Assembly: GCA_025529335.1 (NCBI GenBank)
Contig: JAMYHX010000165.1
Span: 16,271-80,270, forward strand
From: Rhizopus sp. PT2906
Taxonomy: Eukaryota > Mucoromycota > Mucoromycetes > Mucorales > Rhizopodaceae
Direction: 5' to 3'
Length of the DNA: 64,000 nt
Under the pieces are notes generated by a model that saw nothing but the letters and a program-made list of their open reading frames with translations, had not been told where the DNA came from and searched no databases. Shown piece after piece: positions 23,349 to 34,391 of this stretch. Position 1 is the stretch's first letter, and each line of letters begins with the position of its first letter. A program made the translations under genes and the position numbers.

Positions 23349-24080
23349 TTAACTGTTGAATAATCTCGAGTAAAGTCTATCGTGCATACCTTGACACACG
23401 TCCAACAATGGATTTGTCTGACAACAATCTTCTATTGTCATGTTTTTTGTATGGCGAATGATCTCTTCTACAGGTCCTCTAGACTCAAGTAACAGTCGTT
23501 GTGCTTCGTAAGGCCCAATGATGTTGAGTCGGACGGCAGAAGAGTAAATGGTCCTTGCGAACAAATAGAGCCATAGATGAAGTGTGTTTTCTAAATCGAC
23601 ATCTAGACAACGACATACGAGTCCAAAACAGATGGCGAAATGACCATGTACTTTCTCTGCTCGAATCATGTTTTTCCATTGCTTGACCACTCGTACCTTT
23701 TCTTCTTGTTCGTTGGTTTCTGTAAAACACTTTAAAAAGAGAGTGAGCATGGCAATGCCTTGAGCTAATGAAGCTCGTTTTGCTACAGCATTGGCTGCCA
23801 TGACAGCGTCACATGTAGCATCGCAATCTGTCAAGAACGACAAGGCGTCCTTGTTGTCAAGTGATTCATAACCTGCTTGAACAAAACAGTTGGTGTTGGA
23901 AGCATAATTATGTGCTGACGAAGTAACAAATGTCGAAATGTTGTTGCTATCCACTAGTCCGGCTTGATGACTTGCCTCGAGTCCAGAAGAGGATACGAAT
24001 CCACCAGTGGGAAGTGCCGAATCAGTCAAGATGTAAAGTAGCCAGCTACTTGTCTCATTTGAGGTAAAGTAAGGCAACAT
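23349..24080 (-). CDS. Urease accessory protein UreF
   Basis: A single exon of 243 residues. 'LYILTDSALPTGGFVSSSGLE' is the UreF N-terminal signature, followed by the all-helical fold with 'NAVAKRASLAQGIAML', 'VHGHFAICFGLVCRCL' and 'YSSAVRLNIIGPYEAQ'. UreF works with UreD and UreG to load nickel into urease, so this organism should make an active nickel urease and use urea. Length matches fungal homologues. The gene lies tail-to-tail with HIS1 and in tandem with RACK1, with only 147 bp between its start and the RACK1 stop. Its promoter therefore overlaps the RACK1 3' end. No intron is needed. Confidence 0.92.
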   Translation of the reverse strand: MLPYFTSNETSSWLLYILTDSALPTGGFVSSSGLEASHQAGLVDSNNISTFVTSSAHNYASNTNCFVQAGYESLDNKDALSFLTDCDATCDAVMAANAVAKRASLAQGIAMLTLFLKCFTETNEQEEKVRVVKQWKNMIRAEKVHGHFAICFGLVCRCLDVDLENTLHLWLYLFARTIYSSAVRLNIIGPYEAQRLLLESRGPVEEIIRHTKNMTIEDCCQTNPLLDVCQGMHDRLYSRLFNS

Positions 24081-24227
24081 AAAAGAAAAGAGAGACTGGG
24101 TTTTAACACAAAGATGAATACACTCGCTTTCTCTCTTTTTTTTTTATTATGATTTATTTAAGCAAAAAAAAGGGGGACTTTTTCTTTTTTCCTCTAAAAA
24201 ATCCAATGATTCGCGCGGGCATTTGAT

Positions 24228-25371
24228 TTAAAGAGTACGGGTGACTTGCCAGACACGGATGATGTTGTCAGAGTAACCAGAGAAGAGGGTGGCACCATCG
24301 GCACTCCAAGCAACAGACAAACATTCAGGGTCAGGGTTCTTTCTCTTTCCTAATTGAGCAAACTCAGGACGGAGTTCATCAACAATAGACTTAGTTTCAA
24401 GATCCCAAATCTTGATGCCGTTAGCAGTGGCAGCACAGAGCCAGTAACGGTTAGGAGAGAAAGTAAGGGCATGGACAACGGAGCCAGCATCGAGAGAGTA
24501 GAGGTGCTTGGCATCGTTCAAGTCCCAGAGCATGACAACACCGTCCTTACCGGCAGAAGCACAGAGAGAACCATCGGGAGAGATGGTGACAGTGTTGACG
24601 TAGCCATTGTGACCAATGAAGTTGGTACGAAGCTTCAACTTGGTGAGGTCCCAAACCTTGACGAGCTTGTCCCAACCACCAGAGACGATGAGAGGAGTAG
24701 CAGGGTTGGGAGAGAAGCGGACGCAAGAAACCCATTCGGTGTGGCCGTCTTCGGTGATGTTGTACTTGCATTCACCGAGGGTGTTCCAGAGCTTGATGGA
24801 CTTGTCACGAGAGCCGGAAACGATTTGACGGTTATCGGCAGAGAAAGAGACAGAGAGAACATCGTTAGTGTGACCAACGAAACGACGAGTGGTGGTACCG
24901 TTGTTCAAATCCCAGAGACGGAGAGTGTGATCCCAAGAGGCAGACAAGGCAAATTGACCATCGGAAGAGATGGCAATGTCTTCAACAAAGTGGGAGTGAC
25001 CAACAAGGGACTTACGAGGGACACCATAGTTGACCTCATCTCTACACACATTTGATAAGTTTTTTTTCTTCTCCAAATTCTTCATTATAAATTCCTACCT
25101 GGTAAGGTTCCAGACGATGATGGTCTTGTCACGAGAAGCAGACAAGACCATATCAGGAGCTTCAGAAGTAGTAGCAATGGCAGTGACTATAATGAAAATC
25201 CACACTCATGTTAATTATCTAATTGTTTCAAAACACTCAAGTTGACATCCTTACCCCAGTTGCCATGACCTAATATTAAATATCGATATGTCAATACATC
25301 TTATCCATCCATCCTTTATTCATTTCATCCGTTTTACCTTCAAGAGTACCGCGCAAGGTAAGAGTATCCAT
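24228..25371 (-). CDS. RACK1/Asc1/Cpc2, ribosome-bound seven-WD40 scaffold
   Basis: Four exons in transcript order: 25371-25338, 25269-25255, 25186-25099 and 25041-24228, giving 316 residues, the normal family length. Seven WD40 blades are visible, with WD or WN ends such as 'DKTIIVWNL', 'DHTLRLWDL', 'DKSIKLWNT', 'DKLVKVWDL', 'DGVVMLWDL', 'NGIKIWDL' and 'DNIIRVWQV'. RACK1 sits on the 40S head, affects translation and quality control, and anchors signalling kinases. Exon 2 is just 15 nt and completes the 'GHGNWVTAIAT' start of blade 1. Codon use is strongly biased, as expected for a highly expressed gene. I looked for an intron-borne C/D snoRNA as in yeast ASC1 and saw none. Confidence 0.97.
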
Positions 25372-25597
25372 TATTCGCGAGATGAAAAAGAAAGAAACTT
25401 GGCTTGCATATCCCATCGAGCTTTATCATAGTCTTTCAAACACCCACAACGGCTCGCTAAAAATTTCATACTCCGGTTTCGACTCTATTAAAAACCGGGC
25501 AGTGTATCTCGTTTTATTAAGGGAGACTGACTCCTTACTTTCACCAAAGAAAGGGGGTTTATCGTCTTTTCTTTCTTTATCTTTTTTTTATTTTCAT

Positions 25598-26307
25598 ATG
25601 GAATCAACTTCTGAGCAATTCAAAGAGTCTATAAAAGAGACGCAAAAGAGCATAAAGCAATTACAGAAAGCCATGGTAATTGTGTATATACTTTTTTAAG
25701 GCAGTCCATCACTTATTCATTTCCTTAAGCAAGAGGCTAAACAAAAGGTAAAGAACCGCATATTCAAATATTTACTCTCTCTCTTTTTCTTAAAACGTAT
25801 TCTAGAAACAGGATACAAGGTACAATAAACTATATGTTGTAAGAGATGGACCAAAACTTTCTTTTATAAATATATAGCGCAAAAATGGATATACTCAACA
25901 GTGAGTATGGTAAACTAGCTCAGCTACGACTTGATCATGCCGAATCAATCAAGAATGAATGGCAAGTGTATTGTAAAGAGCAGCGTGATATTAGAAAAGC
26001 AGATGCTAAAAAGAGACAAATTGAATTTGATGAGGAATTATCAGCACAGGATAAGGAGAGAAAGAAAACATGGAATAAAAAAAAGTTGACAAGCAAACAA
26101 AAGGTTGAGACGTGTCAACAGCTGATAGAACTGCTAAAGGACCAAAAGCAACTAGAGATAGTGAATGATACCGATTTCCATATTGATACCTCTGTCATCA
26201 TACTACCTTCTTCTATTATGGAACTATTTTGGGCCCTGGATATGGATCCTCCTATCATGAAGTCTGAAATTGATTCAACCATTACGTTATTGTCACAGAT
26301 GATTTGA
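25598..26307 (+). CDS. Small coiled-coil protein of unknown function
   Basis: Four exons (25598-25675, 25730-25747, 25806-25819, 25878-26307) encode 179 residues. Two of the internal exons are only 18 and 14 nt. The first 130 residues are almost entirely charged heptad-like sequence (for example 'KESIKETQKSIKQLQKAM' and 'KRQIEFDEELSAQDKER'), predicting a long coiled coil. A short hydrophobic C-terminal part follows. The make-up is like small subunits of BLOC, kinetochore or tethering complexes, but I cannot assign a family. The start was chosen as the first ATG after a pyrimidine-rich leader. Exon joins are supported by unbroken charge pattern and frame closure. Confidence 0.6.
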
Positions 26308-26505
26308 ATTATATCATTCAGTTCGTTTTTCTATATGTTTGATGAAAATCTACTGTAGTAAAAGCCATCACAAATAAATCGAATTGAGATATCGGCTTAA
26401 TATAAGGGGGGAGGTTTTATGCCGCTGCTTGTTCCATGTACATTTATTAAAAGTATCACTTTACTGTGCGATGTCTTTTAGAATGCCCCTTCTATGAGAA
26501 ATAGA

Positions 26506-26982
26506 ATGATGCATAAAATATATCAGCTTATACGATTTTACATTGATACATTTCATGCAAAGTATTCAATATCAATTCTATTAGAAAATAAACAAAACGT
26601 CTCTAGAGACCATTTGGGTAATCATCATCATATAGCCGCCTATAGTCATTCTAATAGTTACCTATAGCCAATGAACGAAACTTTCTTGCTTGGACTCGTA
26701 CTTCGTTATTATTTATAACCACTGCAATAAGTAAGTCGATTGTTATACGACCTTGTACTCATATACGTAGCCATCATGCAGCTTTATCCTTCTTTTCTTG
26801 GTAAACTGTTTGGACTTTTATGTATCCTGCAAAGCATGACTTGTTTATACCTTGGTATTGTTCGTTATTATCATGTACAATGGGCACTTCAACACATGTA
26901 TTTTCCTGCAAGTCAAGGTGCTATCGTCATACTATTTATCTGTATTTTATCTTTATTCATTGGCTTATTCATCACTGCTTGA
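26506..26982 (+). CDS. DUF202 (YidH-type) small membrane protein
   Basis: Three exons (26506-26617, 26668-26730, 26771-26982) encode 128 residues. The domain core is 'SRDHLANERNFLAWTRTSLL', split by intron 1, followed by three membrane spans including 'FGLLCILQSMTCLYLGIVRY' and, after 'FPASQGA', the last span 'IVILFICILSLFIGLFI'. This matches DUF202 proteins, which in fungi are associated with vacuolar or polyphosphate/transport systems such as the VTC complex. A specific role is not evident here. The N-terminal 27 residues are uncertain: an alternative first exon spliced to the AG at 26582-26583 is possible. The stop codon is only 11 bp before the start of the next gene on the same strand. 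Confidence 0.8.
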
Positions 26983-26993
26983 TTTTATTTTTG

Positions 26994-27998
26994 ATGACAG
27001 ATGCTATCCAAAAGGCTATAGACAAACTAAAAACACTTGAAACGATAAAGATTAAAAGGACAAAAACTTCAAACTACAATTATGACACAAATGCAATACA
27101 AGATCGACTCGACATTGAATTCAACATTAAAACATTCACTATTGAATGTGTGATTATATATTCATTTTATTAAACAGAATACAAACTTATTAAAATAGGT
27201 CAAGTCATTCTTAGCAATGCCACAAACTATGAGTTTCCACCCGACATCATTTTAAGAAAGCTACCAAAGCAACTAGAAGTAATGAGCAACTGGTTACCTA
27301 CTGACTGGAATATGCAACAAGAAGACTGTTTATATACATGGCTTAAAGAACTCTCTGACCGTATGATATTGATCCTCACGGATGATACTACAAATAATGA
27401 TGATTTTCAATCGTCTCGAGTAGACATCAAACGACAAAAGACAACAGATATAAAAGATAGCGATAAGAGAGAGAGTCGTAAACAGTTTATGTTGGCTTGG
27501 CTATCCAAGTTTCCAGATCATATTATAGAATACGACGTACAAGATTATTTTACATTTTCCTTGTATTTAACATTTCAGATACCTCAAGACACATGGAGCC
27601 AAGTGCGTAAAAGGAAACAAGAGGATTTGCAAAACTATCGAATAGGTAAAGAAGAAAAGGTAGCCAAAGCCAAGTCTGTTGCACCCGTGATTATCAAATG
27701 TAAGTTCAAAACAAAGAAAAGAAGCACACTTGTTTACATTGATAAAGTCAAAATGCATGAATTATTTCCAAAGGGCAATTTACACATTCGACTCATCTCT
27801 GTCATGAATACAACAGAGCTTGGTTCGTCTATACCTGAGAGTCGATTGTTCAAATATCCGATTGATCAAAGATTAGTCAATGACCCTACTTGTCTATTGT
27901 AAGTTCCTTTTACAACTATTCTTTTTTTCTTTCTTTCTTACCCATGCTGTAGATCTTTATTGGCTGAAAGTGCTGTAAAGTTTCATCTCTGTCAATAA
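26994..27998 (+). CDS. BRE/BABAM2-like protein (BRISC/BRCA1-A core subunit family)
   Basis: Three exons (26994-27147, 27199-27898, 27953-27998) encode 299 residues. Two segments match the human BRE pattern as I know it. The first is 'PPDIIL' followed by 'SNWLPTDWN', 'EDCLYTWLKEL', like the N-terminal UEV region. The second is 'FMLAWLSKFPDHIIEYDVQD' followed by 'FTFSLYLTFQIP', like the second UEV region. BRE scaffolds the BRCC36 deubiquitinase, specific for Lys63-linked ubiquitin, with roles in DNA repair and signalling. It is shorter than animal BRE. Most ascomycetes lack this complex, so presence in an early fungus is notable. The assignment rests on pattern memory and needs a profile search. 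The start lies 11 bp after the DUF202 stop. Confidence 0.55.
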
Positions 27999-28076
27999 AC
28001 GGAGTTCACATTTATACCAGCTTTTATGCATTCGTCTCCCTTTCTTTTTCTTTTTATATACATTTTTTCTCACATT

Positions 28077-28472
28077 ATGAATCCACACAGTTCAACATTT
28101 TACACAGACATCAGACAAACATCATCTTGTTACTATGATGAGAAGCCATCTAAACAGATACGATCTATGCCAGTGGGAAATGAAAGACTAGCTGCCTTGA
28201 GGGACTTGGGCGTAACTTTTAAAGAAGGCACACACAGAGTTACCAAAATTGCAACTCCTTCTGGAACACCCGTATTACCTTCCTTTGTAGATGCTAGTCA
28301 GATAGAGGTAATATATACTTTATGCATTTAATATTCGACTGAATCAATGTAGCATTTGCTAATACAGGAGCAACAGAAACAAAAGAAAAGAAAGAATAGC
28401 TATGATGATGACGATGCCATAGGAACTTGTTCTGTTAAAGAAGATTTTGGACGATACGCTGATTGGCGTTGA
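28077..28472 (+). CDS. Small hypothetical protein
   Basis: Two exons (28077-28307, 28368-28472) encode 111 residues. The central part 'ERLAALRDLGVTFKEGTHRV' looks conserved-protein-like. The C-terminus is Lys/Asp-rich and ends 'EDFGRYADWR'. Both splice sites are canonical (GTAATA, TACAG) and the frame closes. I do not recognise a domain. An upstream in-frame ATG at 28026 would add a Phe-rich stretch that looks like untranslated pyrimidine leader, so I chose 28077. Confidence 0.5.
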
Positions 28473-28555
28473 TATGCATATACTCTCTCTTTATAATAAA
28501 TTTTCCCTCCGCTTACCTCTCTGTATCTCTCTCTCTCTCAGTGACAGGTCCCTCG

Positions 28556-28556
<1 letters not shown>

Positions 28557-28598
<42 letters not shown>
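28557..28598 (+). repeat. Homopolymer of 42 T
   Basis: An uninterrupted T run between the small hypothetical gene and the AFG1-like gene, preceded by a CT dinucleotide stretch. It lies about 35 bp upstream of the AFG1-like start codon, so it is part of the promoter or leader. Confidence 0.95.
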
Positions 28599-28600
<2 letters not shown>

Positions 28601-28631
28601 TGTTTCCCAGGAACCTCTAATTCATAGACAT

Positions 28632-30081
28632 ATGCTTTGTAGAGTAGCAAGAACAGTACCAACTAGACGTATTCTATTACAATCATGTAATAAGAGAATA
28701 ATAATACCAAGACAGACATTCCAAGTTATACGGTTGCAGTCAGCCTTGTCTAGTACTGCTGCGACTGCTAAAGTAAACATTGAACAAACCACGATGGATA
28801 ACAACAGAGGTAAAGAACCACATCCCTCCCCCCCTTTTTTTTTCTTCCTCTTTAATTTTACATTTAGACATTTCACCATTAAAACGCTATGATGAAATCA
28901 CAACCAATGGCAGTGTAAGGTCAGATCCCGATCAAAGAAAAGTAGTCGAGAAATTAGATACACTGTGGTACCAATTAAAAAACTATACACCCACAGAGCA
29001 ACATGACCTCTTAAAGTCTTTAAAATTTGCTTGGTTATCCCGAAAGCAACAAGTAGTACCCAAGTCACTTTATGTGCATGGTAATGTCGGCACAGGCAAG
29101 ACGATGGTCATGGACCTCTTCTTCAATACGTTACCTATTCAAAGAAAACGACGAGTCCACTTTCACGCATTCATGCTTGACGTTCACCAACGCATTCATC
29201 AGCTCAAGACTCGTCATCCTCGACTGGCTGATCCTCTATCACCTATTGCTGATGATCTCGTCAAGGAGGCCTATGTGCTTTGCTTTGACGAGTTTCAAGT
29301 GACCGATATTGCCGATGCCATGATCCTTCGACACCTATTTGAGGAACTATTCAAGCGCGGCGTTGTCCTCGTCACCACATCGAATCGACACCCGACCGAA
29401 CTCTACAAGAATGGGATCCAACGTGCGTCGTTCATACCATGCATTGAGCTGCTCATGGAAAAATGCGAGGTTCTCTGTCTGGACAGTGGCACAGATTACC
29501 GCAAGGTCGAACGAGCCCAGACCCCTGTCTTTTTCCACCCGCTCAATCAGGACACACATCGTCAGATCGAGGCGATCACTCAACGATTGACGCATAATAA
29601 GCCGATGAAGCCGATGGAACTTCATTTCCTCTCACGTACCCTCAGGATCCCTCAGCAAGTTGACGGCGTGGCCAAGGTGCGGTTCGCCGATGTCTGTGCT
29701 CAGCCCCTGAGTGCAGCCGATTACTTGGAAATTGTTAAACACTTTCATACCGTCATCTTGACGGATATTCCTCGTATGACCATGAAGCATCGCGCTGAAG
29801 CACGTCGATTTATTACCTTTATTGATGCCATGTACGAGTCTCACGTGACGCTGGTCGCTAGTGCAGAAAGTAATATCTTGGAAATATTCAATGCGGAAGA
29901 AGGCAGAGAGGAGATGGAGGAACAGATGCGGGACATGAGGGATCTGTTGGACGTGTCGGATGTGTCTTCGCCCTTGTTTAGTGGACAGGAAGAGGCGTTT
30001 GCATTTCAAAGAGCTTTATCTCGTTTGATTCAAATGCAGAGTACAGAGTGGGTTCGTGATGAATTAAAACATAATTCATAG
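28632..30081 (+). CDS. AFG1: Afg1/LACE1-type mitochondrial AAA ATPase
   Basis: Two exons (28632-28809, 28868-30081) encode 463 residues. The first 45 residues are Arg/Ser/Thr-rich and amphipathic, a mitochondrial presequence. The ATPase core has Walker A 'GNVGTGKT' at residues 131-138 and Walker B 'LCFDEFQVTDIADAM', then 'TSNRHPTELYKNGIQR', all characteristic of Afg1/LACE1/ZapE. The C-terminal 'LTDIPRMTMKHRAEARRFIT' and 'IDAMYESHVTLVASAE' blocks also match. Afg1 acts at the inner mitochondrial membrane in turnover of respiratory complex IV subunits. Length is usual. The single short intron separates presequence and ATPase domain. Confidence 0.93.
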
Positions 30082-30161
30082 CCTTTTCTTTTATTGTAAT
30101 ACAAACACACACATACTATTTATAAACATAGTTCTATATATATATAAATAAATATATAAAA

Positions 30162-31356
30162 CTAGTATTCTTGCTTGCTTTCATCTTGTCTAAATGATGT
30201 TGGCCAAGATTGACCTATAGAAGAAGATGGAGGAAAAGGAGAGCTGTATCCATTGATGTATGCATAGCCATCTGAACGTTGCTCTCTCCAGTTTCTAATC
30301 GCTCTCGATACACCTACATCATCATCCAACGATGACGACTCCAACATCTTGCTCCCTTGACGATAACCATCATTGACACTTTGAGAACGTGCATGAAAGA
30401 AATTTTGTGTATCGAGATGAAAGTGATTGAGAGAAGGAGGAGGCATAAAGACCAAATGAGGTACCGACAGCTTTCTTCTCCTTCTTGGTTCCAAAGGATC
30501 TGCATTGTAGTGCCCAGGACTGCGCCCGCGCACGACGAGTGGTTGGGAGTAACATTCAGAAATGACGTAGTAATCCTCTTTGGACTGAGCGACCAATTCA
30601 AATGCCAAGCGGAAATATTGCTGAGCGGCTCTCTTTTTGCCGTTATTGGCTGTGGCGACCTTGAACTGGAGTCGTTCGAACGTGACGGAACTGTCAACAG
30701 AGACCGGGACCATCGGTGGCTCTCGTTGTGGGCCCTTGTCACGTTTGGGCGTCATTTGAGTGAGAGCGATCGGTTTGTCGTGGCTGTCAGAAATACATGC
30801 TTTCAGACGAATGTAAAATTGATCGATGGGGACGAGTGTCGAATGGATGAAAAGAGCAAAGGTACTGTTGGTATAGCCTGTGACTGAAAGGGTCGCAGAT
30901 ACTTGGAAATAGTTTCTACGATAACAGGTCCAGTGACACTCGGATGTAAAGAAGAAGCCTCTATCCATTTTACAATCCAATGTCAAGTCACATCTAAAAA
31001 GACCTTAGTAACATGAATGAAATCCAAACAGAACTTACGGTGTCTTATTATAGCCGCTGTTATTGATTTCATAGATGTTGTGGACATTGTTTGATGGATC
31101 AAAGAATCCGTCTGTTATGAATGGTGACGTCTCCCTTAGCTGTAACAATCTGGATGTTGTCCATAAGTTACAAGACTCTCCTTATTTTGTATTTCTTTAC
31201 CTTTCAAGCGGTGGTTGATCTTTTATTACAGTCGTACTACCAACATATAACAATCATGTCAATTAAGATAATTTTATTATTATATATTTACTTGAGAAAT
31301 CCATTGCCAACAGGCATCGAGTGAGACCGTTGATGAAATAAAGATGTATTACTCAT
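30162..31356 (-). CDS. Ndt80/PhoG-like DNA-binding transcription factor
   Basis: Four exons in transcript order: 31356-31292, 31236-31201, 31149-31039 and 30993-30162, giving 347 residues. The Ndt80/PhoG immunoglobulin-fold DNA-binding domain spans roughly residues 30-250. Its blocks include 'PFITDGFFDPSNN', 'LDCKMDRGFFFTSECHWTCY', 'RRNYFQVSATLSV', 'AAQQYFRLAFELVAQ' and 'PLVVRGRSPGHYN'. Family members regulate meiosis (Ndt80) or nutrient and development responses (XprG/Vib1). The C-terminal 100 residues are Ser/Pro-rich and probably unstructured. An adjacent ATG at 31359 would add one Met. Exon joins restore the conserved block 'LLQLRETSPFITDGFF', so the model is good. The target genes cannot be inferred. 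Confidence 0.85.
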
Positions 31357-31593
31357 CATTGAAGAAGAAAGAAAAAGAAAAAGAAAAAAGGAAAAATAGA
31401 GTGTAGCTGTGAGTGTGTAAAATAAAGTATATAAATAATAAAAAAGTGATAAGCGAACGAAACAGAGAGCTAAACCAATAGTTTAAGGAGCCCTTGATTT
31501 TTTAAGGAGGTTGTTGCTATTGAAGAGAACAACTTTATCTTTTTTAAACTCAGGCATTTTACTCTTTCCCTTTTACTTTTTTTTTTTTTTAGA

Positions 31594-32391
31594 ATGAACA
31601 TTTTACACCACAAAAGGTATTGATTACAGTACGACTTTATGATACTTATTGCCTTGTAGTTATCATGTTTACAATAAAAAGAATATTGAAAAAGTCAGAA
31701 AGGACGAAGAAGCAGCAGCAGCCAAAGAAAAGGAAAAGCAGAAAAGAATCGAATTGGCAGAGAGTGAAGCAAGACTTGAGCTGTTGAGAAAGAGAGCAAA
31801 CGAACAAGACAAAACAGATACACCCATAGAACATGTCAATCTATTCAAGGATTACATGATTACAAATGAGGAACATGACGCAGAGGAAAAAGCAAAAGAA
31901 GAAAAAGCAAACAGACAAGTGACAATGTATCTTGACAAAGGTGTAACAGAAGAAGCAACACCTTGGTATGCAAAGAGTCATCAGGCAATGAATAAATACA
32001 CGGATCCACACGTTAGGCGTTCAGATAAAAAGTAATTCTATAAACATATCTTGAGGTTACTGATTTGTTTTATCGTAGGCGTAAGAGAGATCCAATTTTG
32101 GTAAATGATGATCCTTTGGAGTACATTGATAACAAATTGCAAAGAAAAGAGAAAAAAAGAGAAGTAAGAAGAGAAGAGCGAAAAAGAGAAAAGGAAAGGA
32201 GTGGATCGAGTATAGAACAGCTTCGAGCAAAGAGATTAGAGAGAGAAAGAGAAGAAAGAGAGCGCACAAAGAGGCTTTATTTAGGCGCAGTAGAAGAAGA
32301 GCAAGAAAAAGAAGAGCCTGCAGGATATAACTCACAGTATAATAAACAAGAGACAATATTGGCAAAACAAAGCAAGAGACGTCGTTTTTGA
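31594..32391 (+). CDS. LENG1-like protein with CIR N-terminal domain
   Basis: Three exons (31594-31616, 31660-32031, 32079-32391) encode 235 residues. After splicing the N-terminus reads 'MNILHHKSYHVYNKKNIEKV', continuing 'RKDEEAAAAKEKEKQ'. This is the CIR_N signature shared by LENG1, CWC25 and related splicing-associated proteins. A central 'GVTEEATPWYAKS' segment and a 'DPLEYI' motif follow. The last third is a highly charged Arg/Glu/Lys helix ending 'AKQSKRRRF', probably a nuclear localisation signal. A role in pre-mRNA processing is inferred from the family. Exon 1 is only 23 nt. Confidence 0.82.
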
Positions 32392-32591
32392 AACTACTAA
32401 TACGTGTGATCCTGCAACATGATGCACCCAACTGCACAAGAGCTACTTTTTATATGAATACTACTGAAACCGAGAGAAGACCATGGTTAATATACATTGT
32501 ACATAATCAACACAAAAAATAAAGATTCCCTTTTTAGATAAAAATTGAAAAGCAGCTGTCAAGTGGATACAAACCTTTTTTTTATTTTGTC

Positions 32592-34391
32592 ATGAGAGAG
32601 ATCATCACTCTACAACTAGGCTCACTTTCCAGTTACGTGGGTACTCACTTTTGGAATGCACAGGTACTTAATACTGGTTATCATTCTTATTATTTATACT
32701 TCATCAGGAAGAATATTTTGACTATACTGGCAATAACACTGAAAAGACAAACGAGATTAACCATGATGTACTCTACAGAGCAGGCGAATCAGCAAATGTA
32801 AAGCAAAATGAATCATCATAATCATCACTAAACAACAATCATAGGGCGTAATGACATACACTCCAAGAACCTTAATTTACAATCTCAAAGGCAATTTTGG
32901 TTCTTACCAAAAGTACAACAAACTATTTGAGCCAAACAGTGCTGATATAAACCACACATGGTAAGTAAAAAGATAAACATGAATATACATATATATTGAT
33001 GATATCTTTAGGGATCAGGGCATGATTCGAATCGATAGACCAATACCCAAAAACAAATATCAACAAGAACTAGATCGTATGGACGTGGATAGTGAATATC
33101 AAATGGATCTGGACGCAATTGAACAACTAGAATCTACAGTCTATAACTGGTCAGACTTCAATAGGATATATTATCATCCACGCTCAATGAATGCCATCTC
33201 CACTCACCAGGCAGATGATGTAGTCAATCCCTTTGATAACTATACGATTGGAAAGGATGCCTATGTCGAGAACGAAAAGGAGATGAATGTCTTTGATGAT
33301 AACTTTCGATTATTTGCTGAAGAGTGTGATTATTTGCAAGGATTTCAAATATTGACAGACATTGATGACGCATTCGGAGGGTTTACCGAAGGATTGATTC
33401 ATGACATACGGGATGAGTTTGCAAAGATACCCGTGTTGACCTATGGTCTAAGTGATTCTTGTTTACATTACCGTAATGATGTAAGAAAAAAAAAACAAGA
33501 GAAATTACAAGATGTTGACCATCTTGATAGCGTATGAAGCAAAAAGTGGCTCTGAATAGAGCGTTAAGCATGACCCGTCTTGGTGAGCTATCTTCTATTT
33601 ATGTACCCATCTATACGCCAACCAAGACATCTCTACAAAAGAGTCACCTTCAATCCGATCTTGTCTTTAATGTAAGCTTCTTCTATGTCATGAACTTTTT
33701 TTAACCTCAATATTAGGAACACTCAAGATATCATACGAGTGCTATCATTGCAGCAGCTATTGAAACAAATTCTTTGCCTTTTAGGCTAAAGAAGAATGCG
33801 GCTACTTTAGCAGAAAGTGTCTCCCGTCTGACGTACGTGAGAAACACAAAACTTGCTACACTATCTGTCACATTACCCTTGCTGAAAGAAAAAAAGGGGC
33901 CACTATCACTTCTTGACTACGAGTCCAATGTTGATGTAAGAAGAAGAAAAGATGTTTTTTCTTTATTTTTAAATAATTTTTTCTATTAGAAGGACGATAT
34001 CTATAGTCAAACGACCATCGTACGAGGCTCAGAACAATACGCATTTTCTGACCCCACAAATCCTCTTGTGGTAAACTACCATGTCGAAACCATGTTGCCA
34101 CTCTCAGAGTCATACCCTCGCTTGTTCCCATCTCAGTAAGTGGTAGAATCCCATCATAAAAAATATAGATACTCATTTGATAATCCCAGTGACAGACAAG
34201 TGCCGATGATGACACAGTTCGAATCGGGTGCACGAGTGAAAGCAAGTGTAGAACATCAAATCAATTCAATCCAAGGCATCAACCTTCAAGAGTTTCACGA
34301 GTTCAAGCTGTCTCGAGACGACTGGTTGGAGACAAAAGAAACTCTTTTAACATGGTCTGATATGTATAATAAAGATGACATGTTAGAGTAG
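32592..34391 (+). CDS. DML1: Misato/Dml1 tubulin-like mitochondrial inheritance protein
   Basis: Eight exons: 32592-32663, 32708-32797, 32845-32960, 33012-33480, 33531-33671, 33717-33935, 33990-34135 and 34196-34391, giving 482 residues. The start 'MREIITLQLGSLSSYVGTHF' and 'PRTLIYNLKGNFGSYQKYN' are the Misato segment II and tubulin-like regions. 'LQGFQILTDIDDAFGGFTEG' is the equivalent of the tubulin glycine-rich motif. Dml1/Misato is needed for mitochondrial DNA inheritance and morphology. For the last intron two acceptors are in frame (ends 34168 or 34195). The shorter would be only 33 nt, so I prefer 34195. The stop codon overlaps the 3' end of the opposing PDCD7-like gene by 9 bp. Confidence 0.92.

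Noticed and set aside
24354..25055. Long plus-strand open frame antisense to RACK1
   Set aside because: It is the complement of a gene with strong codon bias, which creates long antisense frames. It has no domain and the RACK1 reading explains the sequence fully.
25042..25337. snoRNA inside RACK1 introns, as in yeast ASC1
   Set aside because: All three introns are under 70 nt and show no clear C box (RTGATGA) paired with a D box (CTGA).
25676..25729. U12-type intron in the coiled-coil gene
   Set aside because: The TTCCTTAAG near the 3' end resembles a U12 branch site, but it abuts the acceptor and the donor is GTAATT, a normal U2-type donor.
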